Positions 23,945 to 35,500 of a stretch of DNA of 64,000 bases are shown one piece after another. Source of the stretch: Eriocheir sinensis (lineage: Eukaryota > Arthropoda > Malacostraca > Decapoda > Varunidae). A program made the translations under genes and the position numbers. How positions within the stretch are numbered: position 1 is the stretch's first letter; each line of letters opens with the position of its first letter. The DNA is taken from NCBI RefSeq assembly GCF_024679095.1, contig NC_066513.1:4989059-5053058 (forward strand). The letters are read 5' to 3'. Below the pieces are notes generated by a model, which did no database searches, was not told where the DNA came from, and worked only from the letters and a program-made list of their open reading frames with translations.

Positions 23945-26881
23945 AGCGACCGACTACTTTCTGTTAGACCGGAGCAAAATAACGGATGTTCGGGTTAGCT
24001 TCTAAATATTTGTTTAGTTGGTTTTTGAACATGAAAATAGTTTCGCTTTTGACGACGTTTTGAGGCAGACCATTCCATACGTTGATGACACGGTTGAAGA
24101 AGTGTTTTGATTCATTTGAATTGAAACGCTTCCTCATTATTTTGTATTCATTGTTTCTTGTTACACTTGATCGAGAGACTGTAAAATAATCATGAACATT
24201 AACGTTATGAAATCCCTTGAACATTTTAAACACTTCTATAAGGTCACCTCTTAGCCTGCGTTTAATAAGCTAAATAAGTTCAGTTTTTTAAGTCTGTCTT
24301 CGTACGGTTTGTTTCGCAGTCTAGGGATATTTTAGTAGCTCGACGCTGCGCCGTCTCGAGTTTATCTATATTTTTTTCTGTAATAGGGAGACCAAAAATA
24401 AACGGATTACTCAGGATGTGGGTGAACTAACGAATTGTACAGTGTCAATATTACATTTTCGGATTTGTGTTCAAATGTACGACCAATAAATCCGATCAGT
24501 TTGTTGGCAGTTTTTACAACTTCTGTGCTATGTTGACTCGGTTTAAGATCGTTTGAAATCATTACTCCAAGATTTTTTTCTTTGCTGGCTTCAGAAAGTC
24601 GTACTCCGTTAATTTGATAATGAGTACGACCGTTGTTGATTCCGATATGCATAACGTTGCACTTTTCAATATTGAAATCCATTTGCCATGTTCGTGCCCA
24701 ACTACTTAAACGTTCGAGATCAGCTTGGAAGTGTTTTTTATCCATTGTCGTAGTGACTCTGTTGGCTATTTTTGTGTCGTTGGCAAATTTCGATATTTTA
24801 CATGATAGCCCCTCGTCAATGTCATTTACGTACACTAAGAACATAACAGGTCCCAACACCGACCCCTGTGGAACACTCCTTATGACATCTCGCTAGTCAG
24901 ATGATATACCATTCATAACAATTATCTGTTTACAGTAGGTAAGCCAGTCTTTGAGCCATTTATGAATTTTACCAGTTATACCGTGAGCTTGCAATTTACT
25001 AAGGAGGCGGTTGTGATTGACTTTGTTAAATGCTTTCTGAAAGTCCAAATATACAATGTCTGGGCCGGGCCTTTTGTTTACTTTAATATTATCGATAATT
25101 TTTATTATATCCCTTCTACAATGTCGCTATTACTACTCAAGGATGTGTCATCAATATATCTAGGGGCTTCCGGTTGCCTATCGGATAAGATTTCTTCTGG
25201 AAAAACGGAGGCAAATAAATCATTCATTATATTAGCGATTTCTATATCATCATTTATGGATTCGCCATTTACAGTTGCCATTGGGCCAATACTAGGGAGT
25301 GAGAACTTTTTTTTATTTTCTACGTAGACAAAAAAAATATTTAGGATTTGTTTTGCTGGCGCTTGCAATATGAAGCTCTAGGTTTCTTTCACTAAGACGT
25401 ATTATTATTTTTGTTTCTCGACGTAATCTTTGGATTTCAATTTTGTCTAGTTTATTATTTGTAATGAAGTATTTGCGACGCTCTCGATTTTCATTCTTAA
25501 TCTGGCGTTTGAGTTAATTGTTCCACCACTTAGGCTTTCTGTTGGCTGTTGGTCGTCTTTTACGGAATGGTACGCATAAATTCACGGTTCTACTTAAAAT
25601 TTCTGTGAATGTTTCCCAAGCTTTATTTTTATCAGAGGCTGCAGAAATTTCGTTCCCGTCTGCATTCGCAAGTAAATTTTTTAGTTTGTCAAAATCCGCA
25701 CGTCGGTAATCAGGTATTCTTTTTTCATTCGTTTTCATGTCCTCTTTTATTTTTATTCTAAACGAAATCATTCGATGATCGCTGCCGCTGAATTCTATAC
25801 CAACATTAACTAGGCTTTCTTCAGTTGTGAGAACAATATCGATGACGTTGTTTTCGCGAGTTGGTTTATGCACATGCTGATAAAGCGCACTTTCTAATAA
25901 GTTACTGTATAGATCGTGACCTGAGTGTATATTTAAACGTGTCTCCCCGACTCTTTACTGGTAAGTTAGAGTCTCCCATATTTACAGCTTCAAATTGAAT
26001 GCATATGTTAGAAATTTCTTCCAACAGTTTTCTGTTTATTTCAATCGTTTGGTTTGGAGGTCTATAAACAATGCCAATAACTAACTTACTTGAACGGTTT
26101 TTAATTTCTACGAAAACGATGTTTGTATTGTTTAATCTTTCTACTTTGATAACACGTGGAAGTAAACCAGCTTGAATATATAAGACGACGCCACCACCAA
26201 CTATGTTTTCTCTGTCGCAAAGAAAAATTGAATAGCCGGGTAAGTTAAATTCCGCAATAAAATCTCTGTTATTTGTTTTCAATCATGACTCCGCGACGGC
26301 GATAATGTGGACGTTTTCCGTTGCAGCAAGTTCTTCCAGGTCTATGGATTTATTTCGAATACTGCGGGCATTTCCATAAAACGCGTTTATATGGCCATGG
26401 TGGGATTGGCTGGTGGTCCTTTGTTTGTTTACGTGGCGTTCTCAATCGGGGTTCGCTGGCTTTTTTTTTGTTTTTTTTTTTTGCTCTGAAAAGTGACACC
26501 TGCTCACTAAGAAGTCTTCCAAGTCTAGCCGCCCCGACGGGATTTAGGTGCACACCATCGCGTTCGTACAAGTCATTTGCACTATAAAAGTTATTCCAGA
26601 AATTCACAAACTCGACATTTTCTTGAGCACATAATGACTTTAGTCGGTTGTTAGTGCTGAAGGTTTTGTTGTAAAAAGCGTTTCTTTCTCTCATCCGCGG
26701 GAGGATACCAGATATCATTATGTTGTATGTTTTTTTCCTTGAATTGTCTGATCAGTCTACGATACTCCATTAATTCTTCTGAACGATTGGCCTTTACGTC
26801 GTTTGCTCCGACATGGATGACGAACAGTTAGTTTTGGTTTGAGCCGGTTATAACATCGTCGCGCCGCAAAATTCTGCTAAC
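23945..26881 (-). mobile_element. CR1/L2-like LINE G, main part: ORF1 esterase end, endonuclease and reverse transcriptase
   Basis: Read on the - strand: the end of ORF1 (HVGANDVKANRSEELMEY from about 26820, then ENVEFVNFWNNFY, then DGVHLNPVGAARLGRLL near 26540), then endonuclease (GGGVVLYIQAGLLPR; GIVYRPPNQTIEINRKLL; VNMGDSNLP; SGSDHRMISF), linker (KWWNN) and reverse transcriptase. ORF1 has the GxND and DxxH blocks of SGNH hydrolases, known from CR1 ORF1 proteins. The reverse transcriptase has an internal deletion: RPGPD at about 25070 jumps to the YLDFQKAF region. The active site reads KFANDTKIA (about 24780), losing the first aspartate. The 3' end lacks the family's UTR. The first part of ORF1 continues at 28306-28810. 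Confidence 0.9.
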
Positions 26882-28305
26882 TTGTAGCAGTCACCGCTCA
26901 AATTGTGTGCTCCTTCCCCTCAGTGACACTCCCCGAGCCACAGAGGCCCCTGGCACGTGCCAGCGCCAATAGTACACGCAGTTCGTTCTACTCTCACGGA
27001 CTGCCGCGGCTCCTGGCACATGCTAGCGCCCCTCACTTTTCAACCCGCTGTGGCCCCTGGCACGCTGGCATCTAGCGCCTTCCCACGCAGTCGTTCGACG
27101 CACTCACGACTGCTGCGGCCCCTGGCACATGCTAGCGCCCCTCACTCTTCAACCGGCTGTAGCACCTGGCACGATGGCATCTAACACCTTACCACGCAGT
27201 CGTTCGACGCGCTTACGGACTGCCGAGGCCCCTGACACGCTGGCAGCTGGCGCCTTTAATACACGCAGTCGTTCTACTCTCACCGACTGCCGAGGCCCCT
27301 GACACGCTGGCAGCTAGCGCCTTCACACGCAGTTCCCTCGGCGCACTCTCTGACTGCCGTAGCCCCCGGCGCGTTTACGCCAGTGCCTTTTGCCCATCTC
27401 CACGCCGCTCGACTTCACCATACCTGACGACGACATTCAACACTTCCTCTACAACAGCGGTGTCCTTCAGAGCACCACTCTTCTGCTCAGGACCCGTCTA
27501 CGTGGTTCGCGATTTAGGAGTGCGGATTCAAGCCTTCCATGATCTATTAAACAGCCAACCACTCAACTCACTTCAGCTCGACTCTCTGCAGCTGCACACA
27601 ACCCTCAACTCACCGTAGCTGTTGTCACTGCACTACTCACTCCAGCTCGACTTACCGTAGCTGTTGTCACTGCACTACTCACCCCAGTTCGACTTACCGT
27701 AGCTGTTGTCACTGCACTACTCACTCCAGCTCGACTCACCGTAGCTGTCCTCTACTCAGCGCAACTTACCGCGCACCTCAACGCAACTTTACTCAGCGCA
27801 ACTTACCGCGCACCTCAACGCAACTCTACTCAGCGCAACTTACCACGCACCTCAACGCAACTCTACTTAGCGCAACTCAACGCGCAACACTACTCATCGT
27901 AGCGCAACATCGTATGTGCCACAGCACCTCCGCTTCAGGGAAGATTTCGTTCCTCCTTCCTCGTCACTGGGGAGGAGTAATCTGTAGCAGTCACCGCTCA
28001 AATTGTGTGCTCCTTCCCCTCAGTGACACTTAGGAAAATGGGCGCTGCAGAGCAGACTCATTAAGTGTATTTGTATTGTCTCTGTCCGCGTCGTGTCTTC
28101 AATGTTTATCTTTCTTGTACTCGTTTATCTTTGACTGTCCGTCCACGTCCTTCTATTGTTAAATTATACACATTGTTCCACACATACACATCAACACCTA
28201 TGTCACCCACACTTCACAGCATTCACACAAACGCACTTACATACAAACACCTTTTCTTTGTGTTTTGTTTGTGTCAATGACCTGTGTGATGTTTTCCAAA
28301 TAAAG
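26882..28305. mobile_element. 1,424-bp insertion in LINE G ORF1, 4-bp target duplication, possible solo LTR
   Basis: TAAC is present on both sides (26878-26881 and 28306-28309), and removing the insertion restores the LINE reading frame (RKSSARV joined to SRILRRDD). The element carries two identical 48-bp direct repeats exactly 1,100 bases apart (26883-26930 and 27983-28030), GC-rich tandem repeats (26935-27380), a 42-bp repeat (27600-27750), a 35-bp repeat (27750-27880), and AATAAA at 28299-28304 against the right end. It has no open frame, inverted termini or poly(A). A 4-bp duplication and a terminal polyadenylation signal would fit a solo LTR, but TG..CA ends are not evident, so the class is open. 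Confidence 0.75.
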
Positions 28306-28810
28306 TAACCCTGGCGGATGACTTTCTCTATCCGTGAACCGATTAGCACTTAGAACACTCGCTACCACCAACAAACTGACCTCTGATCATTGATTCGCCA
28401 ATTAACCGGGTTTCATGTTCTTAATCAACTTTCTCCTTTAAAATATCAAATCAATTGAAGGTCGTGAGTTGCAACATTTTCTTGGCGTATAAGGCCTGGC
28501 TCCATTCCTTACAGGAATGAAACCGTCTTCAGGTGCTTCGGTACTCGAATTTCTCGTGAGTTGGGCATAGGTCGGTTCGGTCGGGTTGGGCAAAGAATGG
28601 GAAGTGTCGCTAGTCTGCGGCACAGCTATGTTGGCCGCAACGAACTCCTTCAGGGATTCGTGTTTTTTTTTCTAGAATGTCATATTTCATTTTCAAATCG
28701 TCGTACTTACAGTCGCTAACACAAAGGCGACAAGCAGAGGAGTTTCTAAAATACTGAGGAGCGAACTTCTTGCAACATACTTCGCAATCTCTCCGGATGG
28801 ACGGCGTTTT
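28306..28810 (-). mobile_element. LINE G, start of ORF1 (zinc finger and first SGNH block)
   Basis: The - strand translation from about 28805: MPPSIREDCEVCCKKFAP, then SSACRLCVSDCK, a cysteine-pair zinc finger at the N-terminus, then a low-complexity segment (PNPTEPTYAQLTRN). Near 28400 it reads RLIGESMIRGQF, the GDSxxR-like first block of SGNH hydrolases. The ORF stops at the insertion. Confidence 0.8.
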
Positions 28811-28900
28811 GAATTAGCAATTTCTTAACTGACAATGAAAGCAAATAAAACACAGTAACTGTAAAACTTAAGGGTGTCACCATAATACAATTTAAAAAAG

Positions 28901-29000
28901 NNNNNNNNNNNNNNNNNNNNNNNNNNNNNNNNNNNNNNNNNNNNNNNNNNNNNNNNNNNNNNNNNNNNNNNNNNNNNNNNNNNNNNNNNNNNNNNNNNNN
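28901..29000. other. Assembly gap (100 N)
   Basis: One hundred undetermined bases. LINE I begins immediately to the right, already inside its reverse transcriptase, so its 5' part may lie in the gap. Confidence 1.
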
Positions 29001-30670
29001 CTCCGTCCAGGAGGTTGACGTTTTCAATAAACTGAAGAAATTAAGGACGCACAGAGCTACCACGCCCACTGACCTCCCAATCAAAATCTATAAGGAATTT
29101 GCCCCTGAACTTGCCACCCCCATTTGCTCCATAATAAATGCTTCACTTGAACAAAACACTTGCCCTAGCGACTGGAAAACTTCCTTTGTCACTCCCATCC
29201 CCAAAATTTCCAGCCCACAGTCCCTTAATGACCTAAGGCCAATCGCCATCACGCCCATTCCAAGCCTCATTTGTGAACATTTTATTTTTAACTGGGCTAA
29301 TGATGATATTAGTAGCCTCATAGACATCCATCAATTTGGCAACATGAAGCACTCCTCCACCACTCATTACCTGGTCAGCTTTCTAGATTTCATACACAGC
29401 CACCTGGACAAACGAGACACCTCTCTTGCCCTTGCTTTTGTCGACTTCAGGAAAGCATTTGACCTTGTAGACCACACTGTTGTCATTACTAAGGCCATTG
29501 AGCTGGGGCTTCACCCTAATATTGTATCGTGGCTGACTGATTCCCTCAGCGCACGCCAGCAAATAGTTCGCTCCCAGGGCTCGGTCTCCCCTCCTCTTGA
29601 GCTGACGTGTGGCGTCCCGCAAGGCACTAAAATGGGTCCACTTTGCTTCTTGGTGCTCATTAACAACGCCCTCGTGGACACACCGCATCGCTGGAAATAT
29701 GTTGACGACAGCACCTTGGGCGTCCCCGTCAACAACAGGGATCCTGACTATGCACCTCTTCAAGCGTCGCTCGACAACCTTCAGGCATGGACGGTTGACA
29801 ACAGTGCCACTATCAACCACACCAAGACCATGGTGATGCACGTTTGCACGTCCAAGAGAGATGTGCCACCTCCGCTACTGTCTATTGGTTCACACCACCT
29901 CCAGGTTGTCCAGTCCACCAAACTACTCGGCATCACTGTGGACTACCAGCTCAACTGGAAGCTCCACGTCTCCAACACCGTCAGAGCAGCCTCCTACAAG
30001 CTGTACATGCTGCGTAGACACAGGACGCTTGGGGCACCGGCTGCTGAGCTGTGCAATATTTACTCATCATTCATACTGCCAAAGCTCATGTATGCCTCCC
30101 CGGCGTGGTCATTGTCCCTTACCCTCACCCAACAACAGGAGCTTGAGAGGGTTCAAAAGAGGGCATTCAGGGTCATTTTAGGCCCTGACTACCACACCTA
30201 CGACAATCCCCTGACCCCCCTGAGTCTCCCGAGGCTCTCTGACAAGCACCAGGACGTCCTCAGAAAATTCGGAATCTCCCTGCTTCACCATCCTCGCCAC
30301 CGCCACCTCCTGCCACCCGGCGCCCCTCCCCCCCACCCGCTTCACCAGACACCACAACAAACTCAACCCCTTCAGAGCGCCGCGAACCGACCGTTACAAA
30401 CGTAGCGCAGTACCCGCGATGGTGCGGATGATAAACAATGCCCAGTGACAGTCATACCCAAAGGGCCGCGGCGGCGATTAGCACCTCGCCGCTACCCCTC
30501 TAAGTGCCCCCTTCACACCACCCTCCCTCTCCCTTATGTCTCTATTTTTAACTCTCACAAACCACCCCCCACCCTCTCCCTCCCTCTAGTGTAGCCTATT
30601 TACTATTAGTTTATTGTATTTTCAATTTGTATATTTACAGCCTAACGGCTGCCTTACATTAATAAGCCTG

Positions 30671-30720
<50 letters not shown>
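29001..30720 (+). mobile_element. LINE I: reverse transcriptase and C-terminus, (TTA)n tail
   Basis: It is open from the gap edge, with a stop near 29090-29340 possible but a long frame from 29344. Motifs: PIKIYKEFAPELATPIC, FVDFRKAFDLVDHTVV, CGVPQGTKMGPLCFLV, active site KYVDDSTLGVP, KLLGITVDYQLNWKLH, and a C-terminal end with KRAFRVILGPDYHTY. The YVDD active site and ...LGxxxDxxLxW...H region show an endonuclease-type LINE clade different from LINEs A-H. The frame shifts at about 30330. The 3' UTR (30440-30665) ends AATAAGCCTG and then (TTA)n at 30669-30720. Confidence 0.88.
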
Positions 30721-30744
30721 CACACACACAAACATACCACCGCC

Positions 30745-30923
30745 TACAGTCTCCCATCCCCGCCCTGCAGTCATTGAGGCACTACAACAAACTGGCAACT
30801 ATACGGGCACGGACGGACCTCGACAAAAACAGCACCGTGCCCGCAGTGGTCAGGAGGATCAACACTATGTAAAACACTCTTAAGAGTAGAATCTGTAAAT
30901 ATTATTATTAATATTATTATTAA

Positions 30924-30967
<44 letters not shown>
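30745..30967 (+). mobile_element. Second copy of the LINE I 3' end
   Basis: It encodes the same C-terminal pattern as LINE I (YNKLATIRARTD ... AVVRRINTM, comparable with HNKLNPF ... AMVRMINN) and ends in (ATT)n at 30899-30967. Confidence 0.7.
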
Positions 30968-31640
<673 letters not shown>

Positions 31641-31796
31641 GTGTTATCCGTACGGCCCATAGTCCAGTCATGTGGCCGGCCGTCTCCTGTCCTTGGCGCT
31701 GTCAGATATTTATTTATAGTATGGCCTCTATGTACCCTGTAACGCGCGTCTTGCTTGGCCGCGGCTGTGACTAGTGTTGGCCTCATGCTCGTTCAG

Positions 31797-31995
31797 CTGG
31801 GTCGGTATTCTCAGACGCTTTCTCCTCTCACGTCAGCTATTTCTAAAGGCCGAAAAAGGGATCAGTCAGGTTCCAAGGAGTGTTGTTTAAGGTTCATGGC
31901 GCAGAAGAAGGGTCATACCACCAGAATGGTTAAACTACCAGAAGGGTCATAAAAGTACCTCTGGAAATGCTCGAAACTGCTACGAAAACCCTGCC
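31797..31995 (+). repeat. Repeat R (interspersed unit of about 200 bp), copy 1
   Basis: Landmarks: GGTATTCTCAGACGC, CTCACGTCAGCTATTTC, AAAGGCCGAAAAAGGGATCA, GTTCATGG...AGAAG, GGGTCATA and CTGGAAATGC. The same sequence recurs, in either orientation, near 33530, 33700, 42560, 48600 and 59300-60090. Confidence 0.8.
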
Positions 31996-32037
31996 AATTA
32001 CGAGTGTGTAAGGGGTGTTGAGTTTGAGACTATGGAC

Positions 32038-32135
32038 TTTGCGTTTTAATTCTTCGTCTAAATCTCCTTCAAACCGAGGTTTTTAAACTTATCCACTTAT
32101 CCACCGTGTTGCTCGCATACTAATCTCATGAGGGT
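32038..32135. repeat. 98-bp segment, inverted copy at 33957-34055
   Basis: TCTAAATCTCCTTCAAACC, ACTTATCCACTTATCCACC and CGCATACTAATCTCATGAG recur as the reverse complement at 33957-34055 with a few mismatches. Confidence 0.85.
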
Positions 32136-32470
32136 TACACGCAGTATAAAGTCACTGCGAGAACAACCGCCCATACACAGCTTCACAAAACTGGCACCAT
32201 TGCGGATCTTGGCTTCCCGGACACAAACAAGTCAAGCACACACACTTTCCCCGCACGCCCGGGTATACAAATAAGGTGGAGGTACGGGAGAAGGTACAGG
32301 AATAAGACTGGAATGGTACTGCCTCGTGATTAGAAGAGAATAGACTGATAGACATAAAGGACCGATTGAGGCGGAGGAGAAACAGGGTAGAAGGAGAAGA
32401 AGACCAAAGCGGAGGCGGACAGGGTCATACTATTAATAAACATATCAGCGCACAGGCACGCACACACAGT
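32136..32470. other. Unassigned sequence, no gene seen
   Basis: Mixed sequence between repeat blocks. No coding segment recognised. Confidence 0.35.
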
Positions 32471-32519
32471 TGACAAGTCTCTCGGAAGAGTTTTAGGCTT
32501 TTACAGGGGTAGTTTTATG

Positions 32520-33516
32520 GGTAAATGTCCAGAGAGTTGCCCATCTCACTGCGGTACTTATCACCATGGGTTAGATCTCATAAATCTATGCATTTTGAAC
32601 CCCATATAATATTATATGCCTCGCAAATTGATAGAATCGCTGCTATCGATTTTTGAAAAGTTAGTGTTTTGGTAATTATTGAAAATCACTCCGCGCCTCC
32701 AAAATACGATATTACGCCTCTATATTGTACTTAAGGGACGAAATACATGTCCCTTCTCCATAATATGAAGGCGGAAAAACTTAAAAGTAATGAAAAAGTG
32801 GTAAAGGTAGTGAAAAGGCATATTATACATACGGACGATGTGTTTACATGGCGACGCCATTGCGATGTGAGCAGCGTTGCTAACGATCCGGTTAGCGGTG
32901 GGACAGGTCCACCACGCGTGATTATTTTTTTTTTAGAACACGCACCTTTACCTAAAGGCTTTTGTGAAGGTTTGGGACGGTATAGTATTAGGTAAAGGTG
33001 CGTGTTCTAAAAATAAATAATAAAAAAAAAAAACACGCGTGGTGGACCTGGTCTCACATGCGTGGGCTAATGGCTAACTAAGCGTACCATCGCTAACCTA
33101 GCGTACCATCGTTAACCGGATCGTTGGCAACACTGCTCACTTCCCAATATGGTCGCCATCAAAACACATCGCGCGTATGTATACTATGCATTTTCACTAC
33201 CTTTACCACTTTTTGTCTACTTTTAAGTTTTTCCGCCTTCATATTATGGTTAAGGGACATGCATTTCGTCCCTTAAGTACAATATGGAGGCGTAATATCG
33301 TATTTTGGAGGCGGGGGAACAAAGTATCCCAGTCCCCCCCGTGACGCCCCGAGGCGGCCGCAAAAAACTCACTAACTTTTCAAAAATCGCTAGCAGCGAT
33401 TCTATCAATTTGCGAGGTATATATATGGGGTTCAAAATGCATAGAATTATGAGATCTAATCCATGATTAGGGTGAGAAGTACCGCGGTGAGATGGGCAAC
33501 TCTCTGGACATTTACC
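32520..33516. mobile_element. Foldback DNA transposon (997 bp) with 8-bp target duplication
   Basis: Terminal inverted repeats start GGTAAATGTCC and end GGACATTTACC and extend almost to the centre, giving arms of roughly 450-500 bases with a small central spacer (about 32962-32990). The flanking octamer GTTTTATG is duplicated at 32512-32519 and 33517-33524, and removing one copy with the element restores repeat R (GGGGTAG then TTTTATGACCCTGG). It encodes nothing. An 8-bp duplication with long inverted ends fits Mutator-like, P/Galileo-like or hAT non-autonomous elements; the G-rich tips favour Mutator-like (inference). Confidence 0.9.
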
Positions 33517-33529
33517 GTTTTATGACCCT

Positions 33530-33850
33530 GGTGGTAGTCTGACGAAGCCTCTGAACCATGAACGGGAAATAAACACTCACGAAAACCCGATCAATCTCCT
33601 TTTCGGCCTTTGGGAATTGAAGTTATTGGAAGAAGCGTCTGAGAACACCGACTTCATAGCACACATTGTAGGCATCTGTTAGTGATATTCTTAAGCATTT
33701 GGATTCGTCTGCTATAGAACGGGCAAAGAAAAAAACACTCATGAGAACCCGATTGATCTCCTTTTGGGCCTTTGGAAATTGATGTGAGAGGCGGAAGAAG
33801 CGTCTGAGAATAGGTACTGACTTCATAGCACACACTGTTAAGCATCTGTT
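33530..33850 (-). repeat. Repeat R, two adjacent inverted copies
   Basis: Two - strand copies (33530-33640 and 33695-33850) share GATCAATCTCC, GGCCTTTGG and GCGTCTGAGAA, and a linking segment (TAGCACACA...GTTAGTGATATTCTTAAGCA) also occurs twice. Confidence 0.8.
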
Positions 33851-34137
33851 AGTGATATTCTTAAGCACTTGGATTCGTCGTCTATAGAATGTACTTATAA
33901 TGAATATCCACCCAAGAAAACGTACAATGAACACCCAACACTCAACGAAGACCACGACCATGAGATTAGTATGCGAGCGACACGGTGGATAAGTGGATAA
34001 GTTTAAACACCTTGGCTTGAAGGAGATTTAGACGAAGAGTTAACACGCAAAGTTCAGACAAGAGCGGAATAACTGGAGGAAGATGTCGGGGATGCTGTGT
34101 GACCTTAGAAGCTGGATAAAAGGTTAGGGGAGAGTAA

Positions 34138-34176
34138 AGTAGTAGCAGTAGTAGTAGTAGTAGTAGTAGTAGCAGT
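34138..34176. repeat. Microsatellite (AGT)n
   Basis: GTA/GCA trinucleotide run abutting the 5' end of the LINE family 1 fragment. Confidence 0.9.
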
Positions 34177-34605
34177 AGTTAGGAAGACACCTACCGAACG
34201 AGCGCAAGCCACTCCCGGTGAGGTATATATGGGAAGTGAGGAGGATGCTGAAGCCCTCCAAAGACCCTTCCCATTACCTCACTAACCGTTTCCCTATTGT
34301 CTCATCTACACCAGAGATTAGTTCAGCATGCTCTCTAAAGACAGATCCTCTTCTATCCACACCACACTACATTTACACAACACACACATTTTCCCATATA
34401 TCAAAATTCAAACTGGCGTTCAATAACCATGCCTCGGAGTCCCCGCCTGGGGGTGGGGGGTGGGTGGGAAGAAGGGGCCCAAATTCAGCCAGAGAGGACT
34501 TCCCCTTCTGGCTGCCGACCTGAGCTTCACAACTCCTCGAGCCTTTTTCTTCTCAATTTCTGCAACATTCGCGGTCTTAGTTCTAATTTTCATTCTGTGT
34601 GTAAG
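34177..34605 (+). mobile_element. 5' end of a third LINE family 1 copy
   Basis: It aligns with 20496-20890 of LINE D: the 5' UTR start TAGGAAGACACCTACCGAAC, GAAGCCCTCCAAAGACCC, the start region (mutated ATG) and the endonuclease start CTGCAACATTCGCGGTCTT. It stops abruptly where the minisatellite at 34606 begins. Confidence 0.9.
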
Positions 34606-35500
34606 TATTTCCATGGATATATAGTGTTACGAGTCTAGTAATAGTTTGACAAAGTTTTGGTGGAGGTTGTTGTGTTAGTATTTTCATGGATAGATAGTGT
34701 TATAAGCCTCGTGATAGTTTGACAAGGTTTTGGTGGAGGTTGTTGTGTTAGTATTTTCATGGATAGATAGTGTTATAAGCCTCGTGATAGTTTGACAAGG
34801 TTTTGGTGGAGGTGGTTGTGTTAGTATTTTCATGGATAGATAGTGTTATAAGCCTCGTGATAGTTTGACAAGGTTTTGGTGGAGGTTGTTGTGTTAGTAT
34901 TTCCATGGATACCTCGTGATAGTTTGACGAGGCTTTGGTAGAGGTTGTGTTAGTATTTCCATGGGTAGTTTTATGAGCCTAGTAATAGTTTGATAAGGCT
35001 TTGGTAGAGGTTGTGTTAGTATTTCCATGGGTTATGTTATGAGATTGGTGATAGATTGACAAGGTTTTGGTAGAGGCTGTATTAGTATTTCCATGGGTAG
35101 TAATCTGAGCCTAGTGATAGTTTGAAAAGGCTTTCTTAGAAGTTGTGTTAGCATTTCCATTGGTAGTGTAATGAACTTAGTGATAGTTTGACAAGGCTTT
35201 GGTAGAGGCTATGTTAGTATTTCCATGTGTAGTGTTATGAGCCTAGTAATAGTTTGACAAGGATTTGGAAGAGGCTGTGTTAGTATTTCCATGGGTAGTG
35301 TTATGAGCCTAGTGATAGTTTGACAAGGATTTGGAAGAGGCTGTGTTAGTATTTCCATGGGTAGTGTTATGAGCCTAGTGATAGTTTGACAAGGATTTGG
35401 AAGAGGCTGTGTTAGTATTTCCATGGGTAGTGTTATGAGCCTAGTGATAGTTTGACACCACTTTGGTAGAGGCTGTGTTAGTATTTCCATGGGTATATAT
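34606..35500. repeat. Minisatellite with 73-bp and 66-bp unit classes, about 13 units
   Basis: Early units (34606-34900) have a 73-base period and contain TTTTCATGGATAGATAGTG. Later units have a 66-base period with TTCCATGGGTAGTGTTATGAG and GTTTGACAAGGATTTGGAAG. Both share AGTTTGACAAGG and GTTAGTATTT. About 2.5 further 66-bp units lie at 42325-42485. The core aligns with the 102-bp repeat at 59300. Confidence 0.93.

Noticed and set aside
26883..28030. CRISPR-like or paired-LTR reading of the two 48-bp repeats
   Set aside because: Only two copies 1,100 bases apart in eukaryotic DNA, and the sequence after each repeat differs, so they are not the ends of two full LTRs.
29344..30405. Intact 353-codon gene
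   Set aside because: It is the reverse transcriptase and C-terminus of a LINE, starting in mid-domain beside an assembly gap.
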